From Drosophila pseudoobscura (Eukaryota; Arthropoda; Insecta; Diptera; Drosophilidae): 64,000 nt of DNA. Positions 45,886 through 58,768 of this stretch are shown one piece after another. Position 1 is the first letter of the stretch. Each line of letters begins with the position of its first letter. The stretch is from NCBI RefSeq assembly GCF_009870125.1, contig NC_046679.1, forward strand, positions 19,406,001 to 19,470,000, given 5' to 3'. The position numbers and the translations under genes are program-made. The notes below the pieces were generated by a model that saw nothing but the letters and a program-made list of their open reading frames with translations, was not told where the DNA came from and did not search any database.

Positions 45886-46523
45886 TTCCACTACTAGATG
45901 CGTGGATCCATAGATCCGAAGATCCGTAGATAGATGATTAAGAGATTAAGGAAACCATTTAAATACAGTGTTTTTTTTATGAATACTTTTATTCTAAAAC
46001 TATTTTAAATGAAGTGTGATTTCCGCGAGTGTGCTAATCTTGTGTTTCGTGTGTATGTATATGCATAATATATATATATATAGAGATACATATATAAAAG
46101 TAAGTGCCTGTGGCACACAACCCAACCTACATGCACACGATGTAGAAGCTGCTGCAGACGTGAGAGAGGCTGGCTGCCACACAGAAAATGAATGAATCGT
46201 AGAACTTAAGGCCAATCATTGAAAATAGTATTCTTCTTGCAGTGCATATAATGAATTTCAATGGATATGGGGCGTTATGGGATACTACACATTACAACAT
46301 AATGCTTAAGATTAGGGGGGAGAAAGGAGGCGTCGATGTGCCTCTGGATCCTTGGACGATTACGATGACGAAGTGGTTGTTGACGTGGTTTTTACTCTTA
46401 CACATTAATCAATAAGGGAAAGGGATTTACCCTCGCATATGCTGGCTCTTTTTAATTAGATTTTTAGATTTAATTTATACATAAAACAGTCTGGTGTCTG
46501 GTGCATATGGTGGTCTGGTCTGG
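45886..46523. other. Convergent 3' region of Rrp5 and BRWD3
   Basis: The two stop codons are 638 bases apart. A GATCC-rich repeat (GGATCCATAGATCCGAAGATCCG) lies just after the Rrp5 stop at about 45903-45925. AT-rich sequence with (TA)n near 46065-46085 follows. The 3' UTRs could overlap. No other gene is seen. Confidence 0.45.
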
Positions 46524-49500
46524 TCACTCCTTGAAGATGCCTCGCGCCTTGGCCGATATCTTGCGCACTCTTCCGCGACTGCTCACGCTCACCATTTGCT
46601 CGTCGCTGTCCCCAGAGATGTCGCCCCCACCCCCATCCCCGTCCTCCAGCTGCTCCTCCTCATCTTCCGCTCCGGATTGCTCTTCCGGCGATTGCTCTCC
46701 TCGTTCCTCCTGTGAGCTACTGGCATGGGCATCGCCATTGCGCATACGTTTACGCTGATGTTGTGCTCTGCGCGGATCGGTTTGCTCCTCATCGGACTGC
46801 TCATTGTAGCGGGGTCTCTTCTGATTGCGACCGCCACCGCGTTGATTGTTGCCGCGCTGCCGATCGGCCCGGCGGGAGGATATGCTACGCGGCACCACAT
46901 AGTCCTCATCATCATCGTTGTCATTTTCATTCTCATTTTCATTGACGACCGAGTTGTCCGAGGGCGGACGACGCGCCGGTGGCGGTCTTCGCTGACGCTG
47001 CGACGAGCGCTCTTGTGCGGCCGCCGTCGCTGATGACGAGGAGGATTTGGTCTTGATCCGGGTCCGAGTCCTCCCATTGCTGGGCGACACATAGCTGGTC
47101 AATGGCTGATTGTCTTCGGAATCGGTGGCAGAGGCTTCCTCATTCTCTTCCTCCTCATCTTCATCGTCCTCGTCGTTGGTCTGAGAACTGGACCCACCAT
47201 CAGTGCCCTCATCGGAGGCAGCAGCATCCTCATCCTCGTCCTCGTCCTGATCCTCCTCCTCTTCCTCGTCCTGAGAGTTGGCCTGACTCGTGCGTCCACG
47301 CAGACCCCGTCGGGTCCCCACATTGCTATGGCTATTGCTATTGCTGTTGCTGTTTGTCGTGGAGGTGGGTCGCCTGTGGTTGGCAATGGCTTGGATCAGT
47401 CGTGTGTTCTCCAGCGGATCTGTGCTCGTGTCCAGCTCATCGGCATTCCGCTGATGCCGCGACAAAATGCGTCTCGGTGGTGCCCTGGACGCGTTCACAG
47501 TTCCCAGATAATTGTGGTCATGGGTGGCCACGGCAGGACTATCCTCCCGATGGTTTGGAGCAGAGGTCGACATGGAGGAGGTCGTGGAGGTGGCATGGGA
47601 GCGCGTCATATGCGTGCTCCTTTGGGGCGGCGGTGAGGCCAGTCTTCGGCGCAGTGCCAGAGGATGAGGTGGTGCTGCCGCCTGTGATACGGCAATGGCT
47701 GTGCTACTTTTTGCGGGTGTTTCTAAAATTCAACAGACACTGTTAGGCTGTTGTCTTTATTACTGGATGGCTGTGATGGCTACTCACTCTGCTGATTGTT
47801 GGCCAGCGGCTCGTTATCGCTGTCATCGTCATCATCGTCGTCCTCGCTCTGGACCTGATTGATGGCCGTGTTGCGATTCGTACGCAACTGGCGAGACGGA
47901 GCTGGGCCGACTATACCCAAAGCGGCGCGGCTGGTCGATGGCATATCGTCTTTTGTGGGTGTCGGAAGGATCTGGAAGACAAAAGAGATTTGTGGTTAAT
48001 CGAAAAACATTTCTGGATAGCCTTCGCACGCACCTCTTCAGCCTCGTCGCTGTCCTCTTCCTCCTCTTCTTCAATATCACTGCCACGACCCCAGTCGAGA
48101 ATCGCCCGCTTGGCGCTCTGACGCGTGGGTCTCGCCACGGGACCATGGGAGTCCGTGTCGGACTCAATGATCCGACCATTGCGCACTGGCAGGTGGTAGC
48201 TGTGATCATTCTCGGCCGCATGGTGGGATGTGGTGGCTCTCCCACCATTGGCCCGCGTATTCCGTGAGGGACTCTCCAAGCTGGGATCGAGGGCAGTGGA
48301 TGCAGCAGCAGCCGCTGCTGCTGCAGCAGCGGCCGCACTGGTACTGGGGCCATTGTCTGTGGCCTGAAACCTGGAATTTACCTGGGATCTGCCCCTTCGG
48401 CGGGTCACATTGCTGTGGCTGTCCTGCGTGCTCTCGTCCTGCTGGGAATGGGAGGCGGCCTCTTCGGAGCTTCCCAAACCACGACGCGTGCGTCGAGTGG
48501 TGGCCGAGACTGCTCCTCCACGACTGCTGCCCGCAGGGCTCTTGTCCAGGCGGCGACGTTTCGTGTTCGAGTGTCCGTTTCTGTTGGCAGACTTTCGCTT
48601 CTTCCCTCCGCGACTGCTGCGCCCCCCATTGGGGTTGTAGCTGTCCTCGGAATCATTTGGATTGGACTCATCGTCGACGAGACGCTGGCGCGGTCTTCCA
48701 CGTCGAGGTCGAGCCTGCTGCGGTGAACTGGCATTGGTGTGGGCATCGTCCTCTTCTTCCTCGTCACTGCTGGCATCTGAGGTCGCCTGGGCACTGGTCT
48801 CCTCTTCGTCCTCCTCCTCATCGTCGCTGCTGCTGCTGTTTTGATGGCGTCTCTGTTGGGCCGCAGATGAGGAGGAGGTCACACGATTTGAGCCCGAGTG
48901 GCTGGAACTGGCCGTAACGGCCACCCCGTTGCGGCGTCGCGAACGTTGGGCACGGGCCACCGCCTCCTCATCATCATCATCGTCATCGTCGTCATCTTCG
49001 TCCTCATCCTCACTCGTGTGCGGCAATGGCAGTCTCCTGGGTGCCGTTTGCGGCTTCTGATTGCGACGCGTGGTCCGCTCCTTGTTCGGGCGTTTGCTGG
49101 GACTGCTGGAAGTTCCACGTCCGCCCCCACTGCTCCCAGACTTGTTCTTGTTGGCGCGTCTGCGTGCCGCCTTCCAATTGGTGACGACCGTCTTGATGCG
49201 CGACTCGAACAGGGCGCTCAAACGGAGGGTCATCGAGTAGATCTGCAAGAAAGAGAACAAGGAGAAGGCGGACCGCCCATTAGGATTAGGATTGGGTTTG
49301 GACTGGGCCGTTAGATTGTTAGAAGTTAGCCCTCCGAAGGGGGAGAAGACCTTACCGCTAGGTTATCCTATAGATAGATGATAGAGTCACGTAGATCGTC
49401 ATTCATTTGGTTCGTTATTAGATATCGAAATGTTTGATGGGTTTTTATATTTATATTTTTGATATTCGATACACGATATTCGATAGACATTTTAATGGTT

Positions 49501-52500
49501 TATGAGGTTTTCGAGTTTAGGGTATTCGAGATATTCGAAATGGAAGGCATGTTCACGGTAGGCAAAAGAAACGTAAAGAATAGATGGATGAGCTTTTGCA
49601 TGTGTGTGGCTAATGTGAGCGTGTGTGTGTGTGTGGCTGTGCTTTAAAAGGTTTTCTTTTTTCAGTACGACTGCAAGACCATCGATATATCGACATATCT
49701 ATCGAACAATGGGAGTTCCTCGTTAGAAACGATATATAAAACCTTGATCTATCGCCCAATTTCAAGAATTCATCGATTTTATCGATACTGTCATCGATGG
49801 TTTTGCAGTTACATTTTGAGAAATGGAACGAACAAGAAGGAAGAATGGAACCAAAAAAAAAACCAAACGAACAAAAATCAAAGTCAAAAACAAAAGCAAC
49901 GAATACGAGAGATGCCCCCTGTGATCGCTGATCATCTTGAGTCATAGAAAGCAATAAATGACGATCTGCAACCGATCTGATCTGCCGCCATATCTACAAG
50001 GGACAGATGCGAGTGGTCTCTGTCTGTTCCCAGGCACTCACCCGCGAGCGTTTGTTGGTATTGTAGTTCTTGGAGTTCTGGAATATCAATCGGACATCCT
50101 TGGCAAAGTCCATGGGATCATCATAGTTGCCACCCAGCAAGTCCTCCTTCACCGTCCGCAGATCCATCGGAGTGGCAATGATTTCCAAATAGTCCGGAAA
50201 CTCAATGGTGTCCACTGGCTCACGGAATGGCAACGAATCCGGCCGCTGCCACATCAAATCCAACAGCTGCCGGCAATCCGAGCGCCAATCCCCATCCGAG
50301 TGCATGCGAGTGGACCTGCAGAAAGGGACCCAATATGTGTTAATATTTTGATATTTAACATTCAACATTAGACCTACCTTCGGGTGGAGGAAACACGTTG
50401 TCGTGCGGCTGCTGCCGCGGCGGATGTGGTGGGTCCGGTGCTGGTTGAGGGAACAACATCAGAGTCAGCCTCATTCTCGGACTCGGACGAATGATAGACA
50501 TCCACCAGCTGATGGTAGACGGCAGCCACATCAATCTCATCCGCCTCCCTGATGATGCGCAGGCACAGATCCGTCACAATCCGCGCATGCTTCACAATGA
50601 TCGTGTGCCGACGATTGTACTGCTCCGCATTGGTGGCCAAATACCGCACATCGAACTGTGCGGAGGTGATGCGTCGGTAAAAGTGATTCTCGAAACGTGA
50701 CTTGACCGTGGTCAGATCGATCGGATACTCGATCAGGTAGGCATAGTCGGGATATATGTTGAGGTCGACGGGTGCCAAGAAGTGCTCTGCGATGGACAGA
50801 CGCATCACCTGCTCGAGGCCATTGATGATGCGGCGACAGGTGCCGTCGCGGTCGCCTCGATGCCACTCCTCGGACTTGGGCTGATAGAGCGTTGCGCGTA
50901 TTTCCTCGGGCAGGACTGGCACGGCGCCACCGACTTCATCCGGCACTCGTTGCTGGTCGATCGGCTCCATATCCCAGGGACTCATGCGCTCGTACTCTCC
51001 ATTATCCCAGCGTACGCGAAAGCACATGAAAAACGAGTCCGGAAAGTCGGCGCACAGGGCGTGACGGGACTCGATCTGTCCCATCCACCAGCCGTCGCCG
51101 ATCATGCAGCGAAAACGATCACCAATGCTCCAGTTGCGCTGCACGGCCAGATCGAACGTCTGGCGCAGCACCAGAAAGTCCAGGACATCGGGCATATCAT
51201 GATATTTGATCTTAAACGAGGTCCCCGTCATGTTGCCGTCCTCATCGATGATGGCCATCTTTAGGCAGCACAGCCGTGGCGGACGTATCTCATACTTGAT
51301 GCCAATCACCCGCACTAGCTCGTGGTCGCGCAGCGTGTGAAAGTTCCATGGCTCCGAGCTGTGCGACAGTTTGTAGACCTTCTTCAGGCGCACGGCATCC
51401 AAGTAGCTCTGGTGGCCCTGACGAAAGTACACCACTTCGTCGCCCATCTGCGGATAGTACGGAGTCTTGCGCGGTATCACCTCGGACAACCACTCGGCGG
51501 GTCTGTACAGCTCTGGGATTTCACCGTTGACATCCGTGGGCGGGAACAGCACTGTCTTTCGGCCCACCTTCCTGGCCGTCACTTGTCCTTGGCCTTGGCC
51601 ACTGCCACCGCTGGCAGCTGCTCCGACAGCTCTGCCGGCTGCATCCTCATCGCTGCTATCGTCGCTACTGTGGGGGCGACGGGTCAGTGGTTTGCGCTTA
51701 GATCGTTTGGGCGGCTCTAGATTGGGTCCCGGTGTATCCGCCACCCAATCGGAGTAGTCAGAGCTGTCCGTGTCCGAATCGTCGCTGCTCTCGTCTAGAT
51801 TCGCCTCCACATTCGAGTAGCTGGTATCCCCCGACGAATTGCTGGACACATCATCCTCCTCCTCTTCGTGTGCCGGCGGCACATCCTGTTCGTAGTGGTG
51901 CTCCTGTTCTTGATCTCTCACCGCTCGGGTACGATATGCTGGCGCCAGTGGTCCGACCACTTGTCCCGGTCCAGGCGGAGCGTTACGCCGCCTGCCGGGT
52001 CGGCCGGCCCCATTGGCCCTCGTGTTCCGTGGCCGGCCCATGCTGCCGCTCGTCTGCTGGGCCGACGCCGCACTGGCAGTATTGATCATGATGGGTCGCC
52101 GTCGCATCTCCCGTTTGTACTCTTGCTTCTCGTACAGTCCGGCGGAATAGCTCACTTGCTTGATGTTTTGCAACTGGGCGTACTTCATGGGACGCACATA
52201 GGTCCGGCGTACGAACTTCAAAGGCAATGCCTGCTGAGGCGAAGCCTGCTGAGCAGCTGGTGCAGCTTCCTCTGGACCTGCTTCCTGGGCCAATGCGGGC
52301 TCGTCCGGCGGCGCTGCTGCTCCCCAGCCATGACGTGGCGTGCCCAAACGTCCGCCTAAAACATTTCCGCGCGCAGATTGTCTACTGTTTGAGTTGGGCT
52401 GCTGCTGTTGCTGCTGCTCCTGACGCTGGCGGTTGGTCAAACGTTCAAACGATTGATTGCCATTGCTCGCATTCGATTCGTTGGCATTGGCACTGCCGAC

Positions 52501-55500
52501 CGACTGGCGATTGGCCAAGGCCGCAATCATGCGATCTATGTGGGAATAGCCTGAAGGTCCAGCAGCAGCAGCCGGTGCGGCGGGTGCAACGGCTACACTG
52601 GCATTCAGCGGGGGATTCGCAGCATTCGCAGTCAGATTATCCTCAATGACCACACCATCCACACCCACAGTGAGATTGGGTGTCAACTGATCAATGGTGC
52701 AGCTTTCACGGCCGGGTACGAAACGTTGATACTTTGTGGGGTGTGGATTGCCATCGGCATCGACGAGAAAAGGTGGTGGCATCAAATGCGGCATTATCTG
52801 CGTCTGTTCGTCCACCACATGATGCTGGGCATCGCGCAGCAGTGGCCGGAAATCTGTGTGAAAGAAAAGCTCAGCGGGCAGCTGGCCAATCGAAAAGGAA
52901 ATGGAAACCAGTTGAAATAAACAAATGACAGATGGAAAACATTAAGCACTCACCATGGAGTACTTATCCTTGCACATTCCCAGGCCAAAGATCATGATAT
53001 GACCATGCGAATCGGTGGCAGCTATCATTGTGCCATCCGGCGACCATTTGGCATCGAACACGCTGCCATGGCCCTGGCCGTCGATGTCATTGAAGAACTC
53101 GGTGACCATCACGCCCTGTTCAATGTCCCAGAGGAACACCTGACCATCGTGGCCGGCGGAGAGCAGTACGTGCTCGTCCCTGGGGTTCGATTCGAGGACG
53201 TACAGCTCATCCTTGTGGCCGCGCAGGACACGATGCAGCTTGGCTGATTTCGAGTCCCAGATTTTGATCTGTACCGGGAAAGATATACATTAAAGACGGA
53301 GTGCTCTCTGCGTAAGGGATTGCTACGCTACTCACGGTGAAATCATTGACGGCAGTGATGACATAACGATCTGAGGCATCCCAGGCCACCATTGTGACCT
53401 TTAGCTTCTTGCCCTCTTCAGGCTCCGGGCAGCTGTCAAACGGAAGGAGTTACAAAGGAGAAGGAGAAGAATCTTATGGCTATAACGCACCTGGCCAACC
53501 GTTCGGTCATGCACAGCTTGACGCTCTTCCACTGCTGCGACTCAAAGGTCCAAATGTGTGCGGTGCCATCCTTGCTGCCGGATATGAACCTCAGGCCACG
53601 ATGCGACCACTGCACCGAATCCACGGCATCAGTGTACGCTTCCGTTTCCAGTATTCTTTTGGGCCCATCTTCGCCCATCATGTAAACACGGACATGATGG
53701 TCCGCAGAGCCGGCAGCCAGAAACATGCCGCCCGGCGAGAACGTGGTGCACATCATCTGCGCCTGTCCCGGTCGCAGCTTCTCGTGGTACTGCGTGGGCT
53801 TTGGGGCGAACGTGATCTTCTGGCCACGTGGCGTCGAATACTGCCAGAAGGCAATGGAACCGTCTGTGCTGGTGGTCACCAAGTATCGCAAGTCGCTGCG
53901 TGGCGATGGGCAAAAGTTCACGGACGTTATCATGCCCGTGTGGGCGGAGAGGACAGCAATGGGGGAGGTGGTCTGCATGTCCCACACACGCAGAATGCGG
54001 TCCACCGATCCGGCGGCCAGCATTGTGTTGTCCAGGTTGATGGCAATGTCCGTGATCTCGGCCGAGGCACCGCGCAACGTCGCCAGGAGGCGACCATCCG
54101 CCGCAGACCAGATCTTGATAAGCAGATCATCGGCTCCCGTGATAATGTAACGTCCAGTGCGGTCGAAAAGCACGCAGTACACGGAGGATAGGTGGCCCAC
54201 GGTGCGGCGCAGCAAAATAGTCTTTTTATACAGCTCCGTGGGCACCAGGAGCTTGCGACGAACTTCCCCGCCATACTCCCGGCCAGCTAGTACCCGGGCT
54301 AAAGCAATCAAAAAAGTACCTTAACATTTTTCAAATCCGTTTCAAAAGGTCATTCATCGTCTACTCACTTATATTGTGGGTGCGCTTGGTATAGTCTGCA
54401 TCTGGCAGTGATACGTCATGGAGGCGAGTACAGTAATCCCTGAGAGAACGATGCCCGTAAATGGTGTCCTGCGTACGCAGAAGATTTTGCCGACCAGTGC
54501 CAAGGAGCGAAAATATGCCTGGCACACTGCCCGGATATTGCCGTTCCACTAGCGGACCTAGTCGACCGCATAATTCCTGCAAATGATTGTCACCAATATG
54601 CGTGTATTTTTGTTCCTGCAACAGATAAAATTCAAATTAATAACGATGCTTTTGTTTATCGATAACCAATGCCACGATGAATCGCAGGCAGCTGTTAGGC
54701 ACACAAGCGATGTACGTATAACCGTCTCGCTCTGGCGAGCACAAGTCCGGGGGTTGTTTGTGTATGTGTATGCATGTGAAGCATGCTTATGTATGGAAAA
54801 GCAAGATGTCGGCTGCTGGCAGACTAATTGTTGTAAAAAAATTACTATGCAATTTTTAATTTTGGGTTTTTTTCAAAAATTACTCAAAATTACACATTTT
54901 AAACATTTTTGTAGATTAATTGTGCACTTTAAAATATTTCGATTTTTTTAATCAATCTTTAATAATTTCCAATTTATTTATTAATTAATTTACCAAAATG
55001 TTTGATTAATGCACTTTTTATTTTAAGATTTGCCACAAATTAATTTACACACACGCGTGCACTTCTACGGTGTCGCCGCTAAATCAATCGATTTGCGCGT
55101 GACGTCACAAAAAGGCACGCACAAAGAGAGAGGAAGCGCGACAAGCGAAAGAAGTTTTCCCACTTATGCAAGACACGCACCACACACAAAGAAAATGCAA
55201 GGAAATGAAACTAGAAACCAATTAAAACACTCACCAATTCGGCAAAGGTCTGCTGATGCTCATTTCCCAGCCAGTCAATGCGTCGCGGCAGAACCTGTGG
55301 AGAAAGGTAGAAGAGGTGGGGAGAAGGGAATGTGAGCTGTTATCACTTGCACCGCTGCCTGCTTGCTGCGCTGACGAACATCGAAACAATGACGTAGTCA
55401 ACGGGGCAGGGGGGACTACAACGTCACCGACAATTCTTATTTTTTAGCAAGCGGACAGACCAGGCAGACTATCGGGCGGGCTATCCCGGGGCCCAAAAGC

Positions 55501-55953
55501 TAGCGGACTATGGTTTCAGTTCTCAGTATAGCTTGAACTGTGATATAAAACCGACGTAGGCTTTGTGTCGCTGCTGCTTCTGTTGCCGGCAGCAGAAACA
55601 ACAACAAAACCCAAACAAAAATATATAAACAAACGCAGGGCAGAGTTTTTGCATAAACCGTGATACCGAGATGCCCCCGCCCCAAATCAGTTGTAGCGGC
55701 GACCCATGAATCGTCAGGTCTGTGGCCCCACTCTTACATTCTTCTGCTGCAGCTCCTGGATTAACACCTGTAAGGTTGCAAACGATGGATGCAGTTAGTA
55801 AAATGGATGTAAACGCAAACCAAAAGATTCAAACGTTGAAAATTGCGCTCTTTTTTGTGGAGCAGAAGCCTCAACGCCTTCCAATCACACCGACCTTTGC
55901 CGTCTCATGCAGGGGTCCCGCTGTCAGGAACTTCGATATGAGGAAGTATAACT
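46524..55953 (-). CDS. BRWD3: BRWD3: WD40 and double-bromodomain chromatin protein
   Basis: Twelve coding exons are resolved: 55953-55895, 55767-55738, 55294-55235, 54615-54369, 54298-53491, 53432-53336, 53268-52954, 52881-50378, 50315-50042, 49242-48034, 47971-47788 and 47722-46524. They encode over 2,325 residues in one frame. The N-terminal part has ELYFLISKFL and VLIQELQQKN, as in human BRWD proteins. Eight or so WD40 repeats follow (GRYIITGADDLLIKIW, HDGQVFLWD). The first exon after the WD40 repeats starts LPAELFFHTDFRPLLRD. There are two bromodomains: the first around HFLAPVDLNIYPDY, the second around PDYLEIIATPMDLRTVKEDL. A long acidic, Ser/Arg-rich tail ends GIFKE. In flies the protein acts with CRL4 in chromatin control. 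The true initiator is unresolved; it should lie upstream of 55953. Confidence 0.92.
49676..49800 (-). promoter_or_regulatory. Cluster of ATCGAT-type elements in a BRWD3 intron
   Basis: The intron between the second bromodomain exon and the acidic tail exon contains ATCGAT or ATCGA words at about 49680, 49689, 49700, 49772, 49781 and 49793. One is a perfect TATCGATA (49780-49787), the DREF binding site. Similar words near 49440-49490 extend the cluster. They could mark an enhancer or internal promoter, but this is inference. Confidence 0.4.
54616..55234 (-). other. BRWD3 intron
   Basis: This 619-base intron lies between the fourth and third resolved coding exons. It is AT-rich, includes TATCGATAAC at about 54657-54666 and a GACGTCAC element near 55099. 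No other gene was seen. Confidence 0.45.
55295..55737 (-). other. BRWD3 intron
   Basis: This 443-base intron lies between the third and second resolved coding exons, the second being only 30 bases long. Nothing else was recognised in it. Confidence 0.45.
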
Positions 55954-56262
55954 CTGCAAGAAGAACAATTCCACAGAATAAGTGCAACAGTTGGGTGGCC
56001 AAATAGCATTATTATACGAAAATTTCAACTTTTCGTATGGATGTTCTTGCAATTCGACTCGCGGCCATTCAGCCCAGGCATCGCGAATGCACAGCCATCG
56101 AGCCCATCGCAAAAGCACACACCTCTCCCGGGGCTGCGGGAGGCTCTGGGCAGCCATATTTTTGCACACACTTATTGTATTCGATTAAACGTACCTGGCA
56201 CTATCACATCATTACAACTGGGCTGGCTATTTGCCATTATTCATTGCGAACTACAGCTCGGA
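55954..56262 (-). other. Probable BRWD3 5' end
   Basis: The coding start of BRWD3 should lie here or further upstream. A frame with ATG at 56169 and an internal ATGGCTGCC at about 56157 resembles the start of vertebrate BRWD proteins (MAA), but its possible donors did not join to the exon at 55953 in phase. The start is therefore left open. Confidence 0.35.
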
Positions 56263-56672
56263 TTATTACAAAATTGTAGTTGCTTTCTTCCAAAAATTCT
56301 TTTTTCAGCTTCTTCTTCACTGTCACATTATCGATGAACCTCAGAAATATACTGAAGTAGCCGACTCGCTTTCAAAATATACCGATGACAAAACGAGCTT
56401 AGCCCACTTAGGCCCCCCTATTTAAACAGTTCAACGACTTGAGGTAAATGGTTTGTTTGTTGAGGTAAATATTATTCATTGTAAATTCTTCTTGTAGATC
56501 TATGCCATCTTGTTCCATCTTTCCTCTGAACTTAAAACAAAAACAAGACATCTTTCACCTGAACTGCGCTAAAATGATTAAATTTTCATTATTTTCGGTG
56601 GAATAAAAAAATACCCTCTTGGTATACATTGGGTTAATCGTTCTCCGTCAAGGATTGGAAACCACACTCCTC

Positions 56673-57020
56673 GATTTTGATATTCCGTAGAATATTACTA
56701 GCTAGTTTGATCCCTCAGCCCTCCCCACACTAATTTATTCAATTAATGAAACTATTTTCTTGTTTATTTTAAATGCTTGTTTTTATTGGATTTTGTCAAA
56801 AAAAAAAGATTTTGGCGAAAAAGGTCAAATAAAAACGGAAGAGTAATCGTTCCTATTGCTCCATTTTGATATTCCGTTGAATAATTCTGGTTAACTATGG
56901 CCCTTAGCTCTGCTCACATAGTTTCATCACAGTGTTAAATAAAATGTCTACAAGATTAACTACTTGTAAGCACTCCCATTTATTGTATTTTTGTCTAAAA
57001 CAAGGTTTAAACAAAAAAAC
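56673..57020 (+). repeat. Two related repeat cores in the first duplicated unit
   Basis: Two blocks (about 56673-56828 and 56862-57020) share GATTTTGATATTCCGT, a gap, CCCTCAGCCCT or CCCTTAGCTCT, and end in a TTTTGTC-type word followed by an A-rich AAGGT tail. The second block ends at the LAP1-like stop codon. Both are present again in the second unit (about 58434-58572 and 58607-58768). They resemble the repeat at 40400-40700. Confidence 0.6.
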
Positions 57021-57023
57021 AGC

Positions 57024-57982
57024 TTAGATCTTGCCCTTTAGATGAAGCACCTGGTCGGTGACACGCGTGATAAGGGGATCAAGCTCGTTGTCTGCGAGAT
57101 GAGTGCCCCACAGTTCGAACAGCGTTTTCCAGGCCAGTTCAACCGAGTTTCCAGAATCCGTCGTGTTGAATGTCTGCAGCGTAAGAAAGATGACTGCGTC
57201 TGCTGCAATGGGGCTGTAAGTGTCGCAAATCGTATGCAAGGCACGTGCCGAGCTAGGAGGAATCTGCAAAAACCACAAATTTTTAACAAGTTGAGATTTT
57301 AATCCACTGTACGTGTTTTGCTGTTCTACATACCTCATTGAGACTGACGATGCGAAATACTTTACCGTCTTTCAATTTCTTCTGGAACTGCGCAATGCCA
57401 AATCCGTAGTCTTCGGTGGGCGGTGCAAAGTCATCTATGTTCATATGCATTAGCTTCCCAGGTCTAGCTGTTGGTATTAATTGCCAAGGAGAGCGGCTCA
57501 AGCATACATATGTAAATATGTACATATATGATCAGGGGTAACATACCAAAACAGTCGGACGCCTCAAGGGTAATATTTTCAATGAGTGTCATTAGGCTCT
57601 TATCTTCATGCAGAAACAGAAACACACTGGGTCTCGGGTCACGCTTATTGATCAGTCCTTCAATCCCTTTTTGTAGAGCCCTCCATACTCTTTCCGACTG
57701 TCTGGGTTTGATCTCGCGCAGCTTCTCAAAAGCACAGAGTTTCTCCGCAGTGTAAAATTGCCCGTAGAACATCGATAGAGAAATGGCTAAGATAAGAGCA
57801 ATAACAGCATACAAGTACCGACTCGTCTGGTTGAAGGGCACCACATCCATAGCTTCACCCCCCGAGGTTTGATCATCCTCATCAGATGAACCTTCTTCAA
57901 AGTTAGCTACTGACTCCGGAATGTAGTCTTCTTTGTATTTATTATCCAACAAGTTATTTAGAAGGTGCTCGTTATTATCCAT
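57024..57982 (-). CDS. torip: LAP1-like torsin-interacting protein
   Basis: Three exons (57982-57547, 57467-57334, 57263-57024) give 269 residues. The N-terminal 55 residues are acidic and hydrophilic, followed by one membrane segment at about 56-74 (LYAVIALILAISLSMFY). The remainder is a lumenal-type domain with SVFLFLHEDKSLMTLIENI, LEASDCFG, VFRIVSLNEIPPSSARALH and a VIFLTLQTFN stretch. It ends WGTHLADNELDPLITRV. This topology and the C-terminal order are as in TOR1AIP/LAP1 proteins, which activate the torsin ATPase in the perinuclear space. It is far shorter than human LAP1 because the nucleoplasmic part is short. The recognition rests on pattern memory, so the family name is likely but not certain. 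A decayed copy lies directly upstream. Confidence 0.7.
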
Positions 57983-58768
57983 CGCATCAAAATATTGCGA
58001 AACAGGTCGTTTGGGGCTTTTTGAATTATTACAAAATTGTAGTTGCTTTCTTCCAAAAATTCTTTTTTCAGCTTCTTCTTCACTGTCGCATTATCGATGA
58101 ACCTCAGAAATATACTGAAGTAGCCGACTCGCTTTCAAAATCTACCGATGAAAAACGAGCTTAGCCCACTTAGGCCCCCCTATTTAAAAAGTTCAACGAC
58201 TTGAGGTAAATGGTTTGTTTGCTAAGGTAAATATTATTCATTGTAAATTCTTCTTGTAGATCAATGCCATTTTGTTCCATCTTTCCTCTGAACTAAAAAA
58301 AAACATGATATCTTTCACCTGAACTACACTAAATTGATTAAATTTGCATTATTTTCGGTGGAATATAAAAATACCCCTTGGTCTACATTGGGTTAATCGT
58401 TTTCCGTCAAGGATTGGAAACCATATTCCTCGATTTTGATATTGGGTAGAATATTACTAGCTAGTTTGATCCCTCAGCCCTCCCCACACTAATTTATTCA
58501 ATTAATGAAACTATTTTCTTGTTTATTTTAAATGCTTGTTTTTATTGGATTTTGTCTAAAAAAAAAGGGTAAAATAAAAAACGGAAGAGTAATCGTTCCT
58601 ATTGCTCAATTTTGATATTCCGTTGAATAATTCTGGTTAACTATGGCCCTTAGCTCTGCCCACATAGTTTTATCACAGTGTTAAATAAAATGTCTACAAG
58701 ATTAACTACTTGTAAGTACTCCCATTTATTGTATTTTGTCTAAAACAAGGTTTAAACAAAAAAACAGC

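Noticed and set aside
46589-49260. Many long frames antisense to BRWD3 (for example 47102-47746 and 48228-48917 on the plus strand)
   Set aside because: They mirror the low-complexity acidic and Ser/Arg codons of the real exons and have no independent start context or family match.
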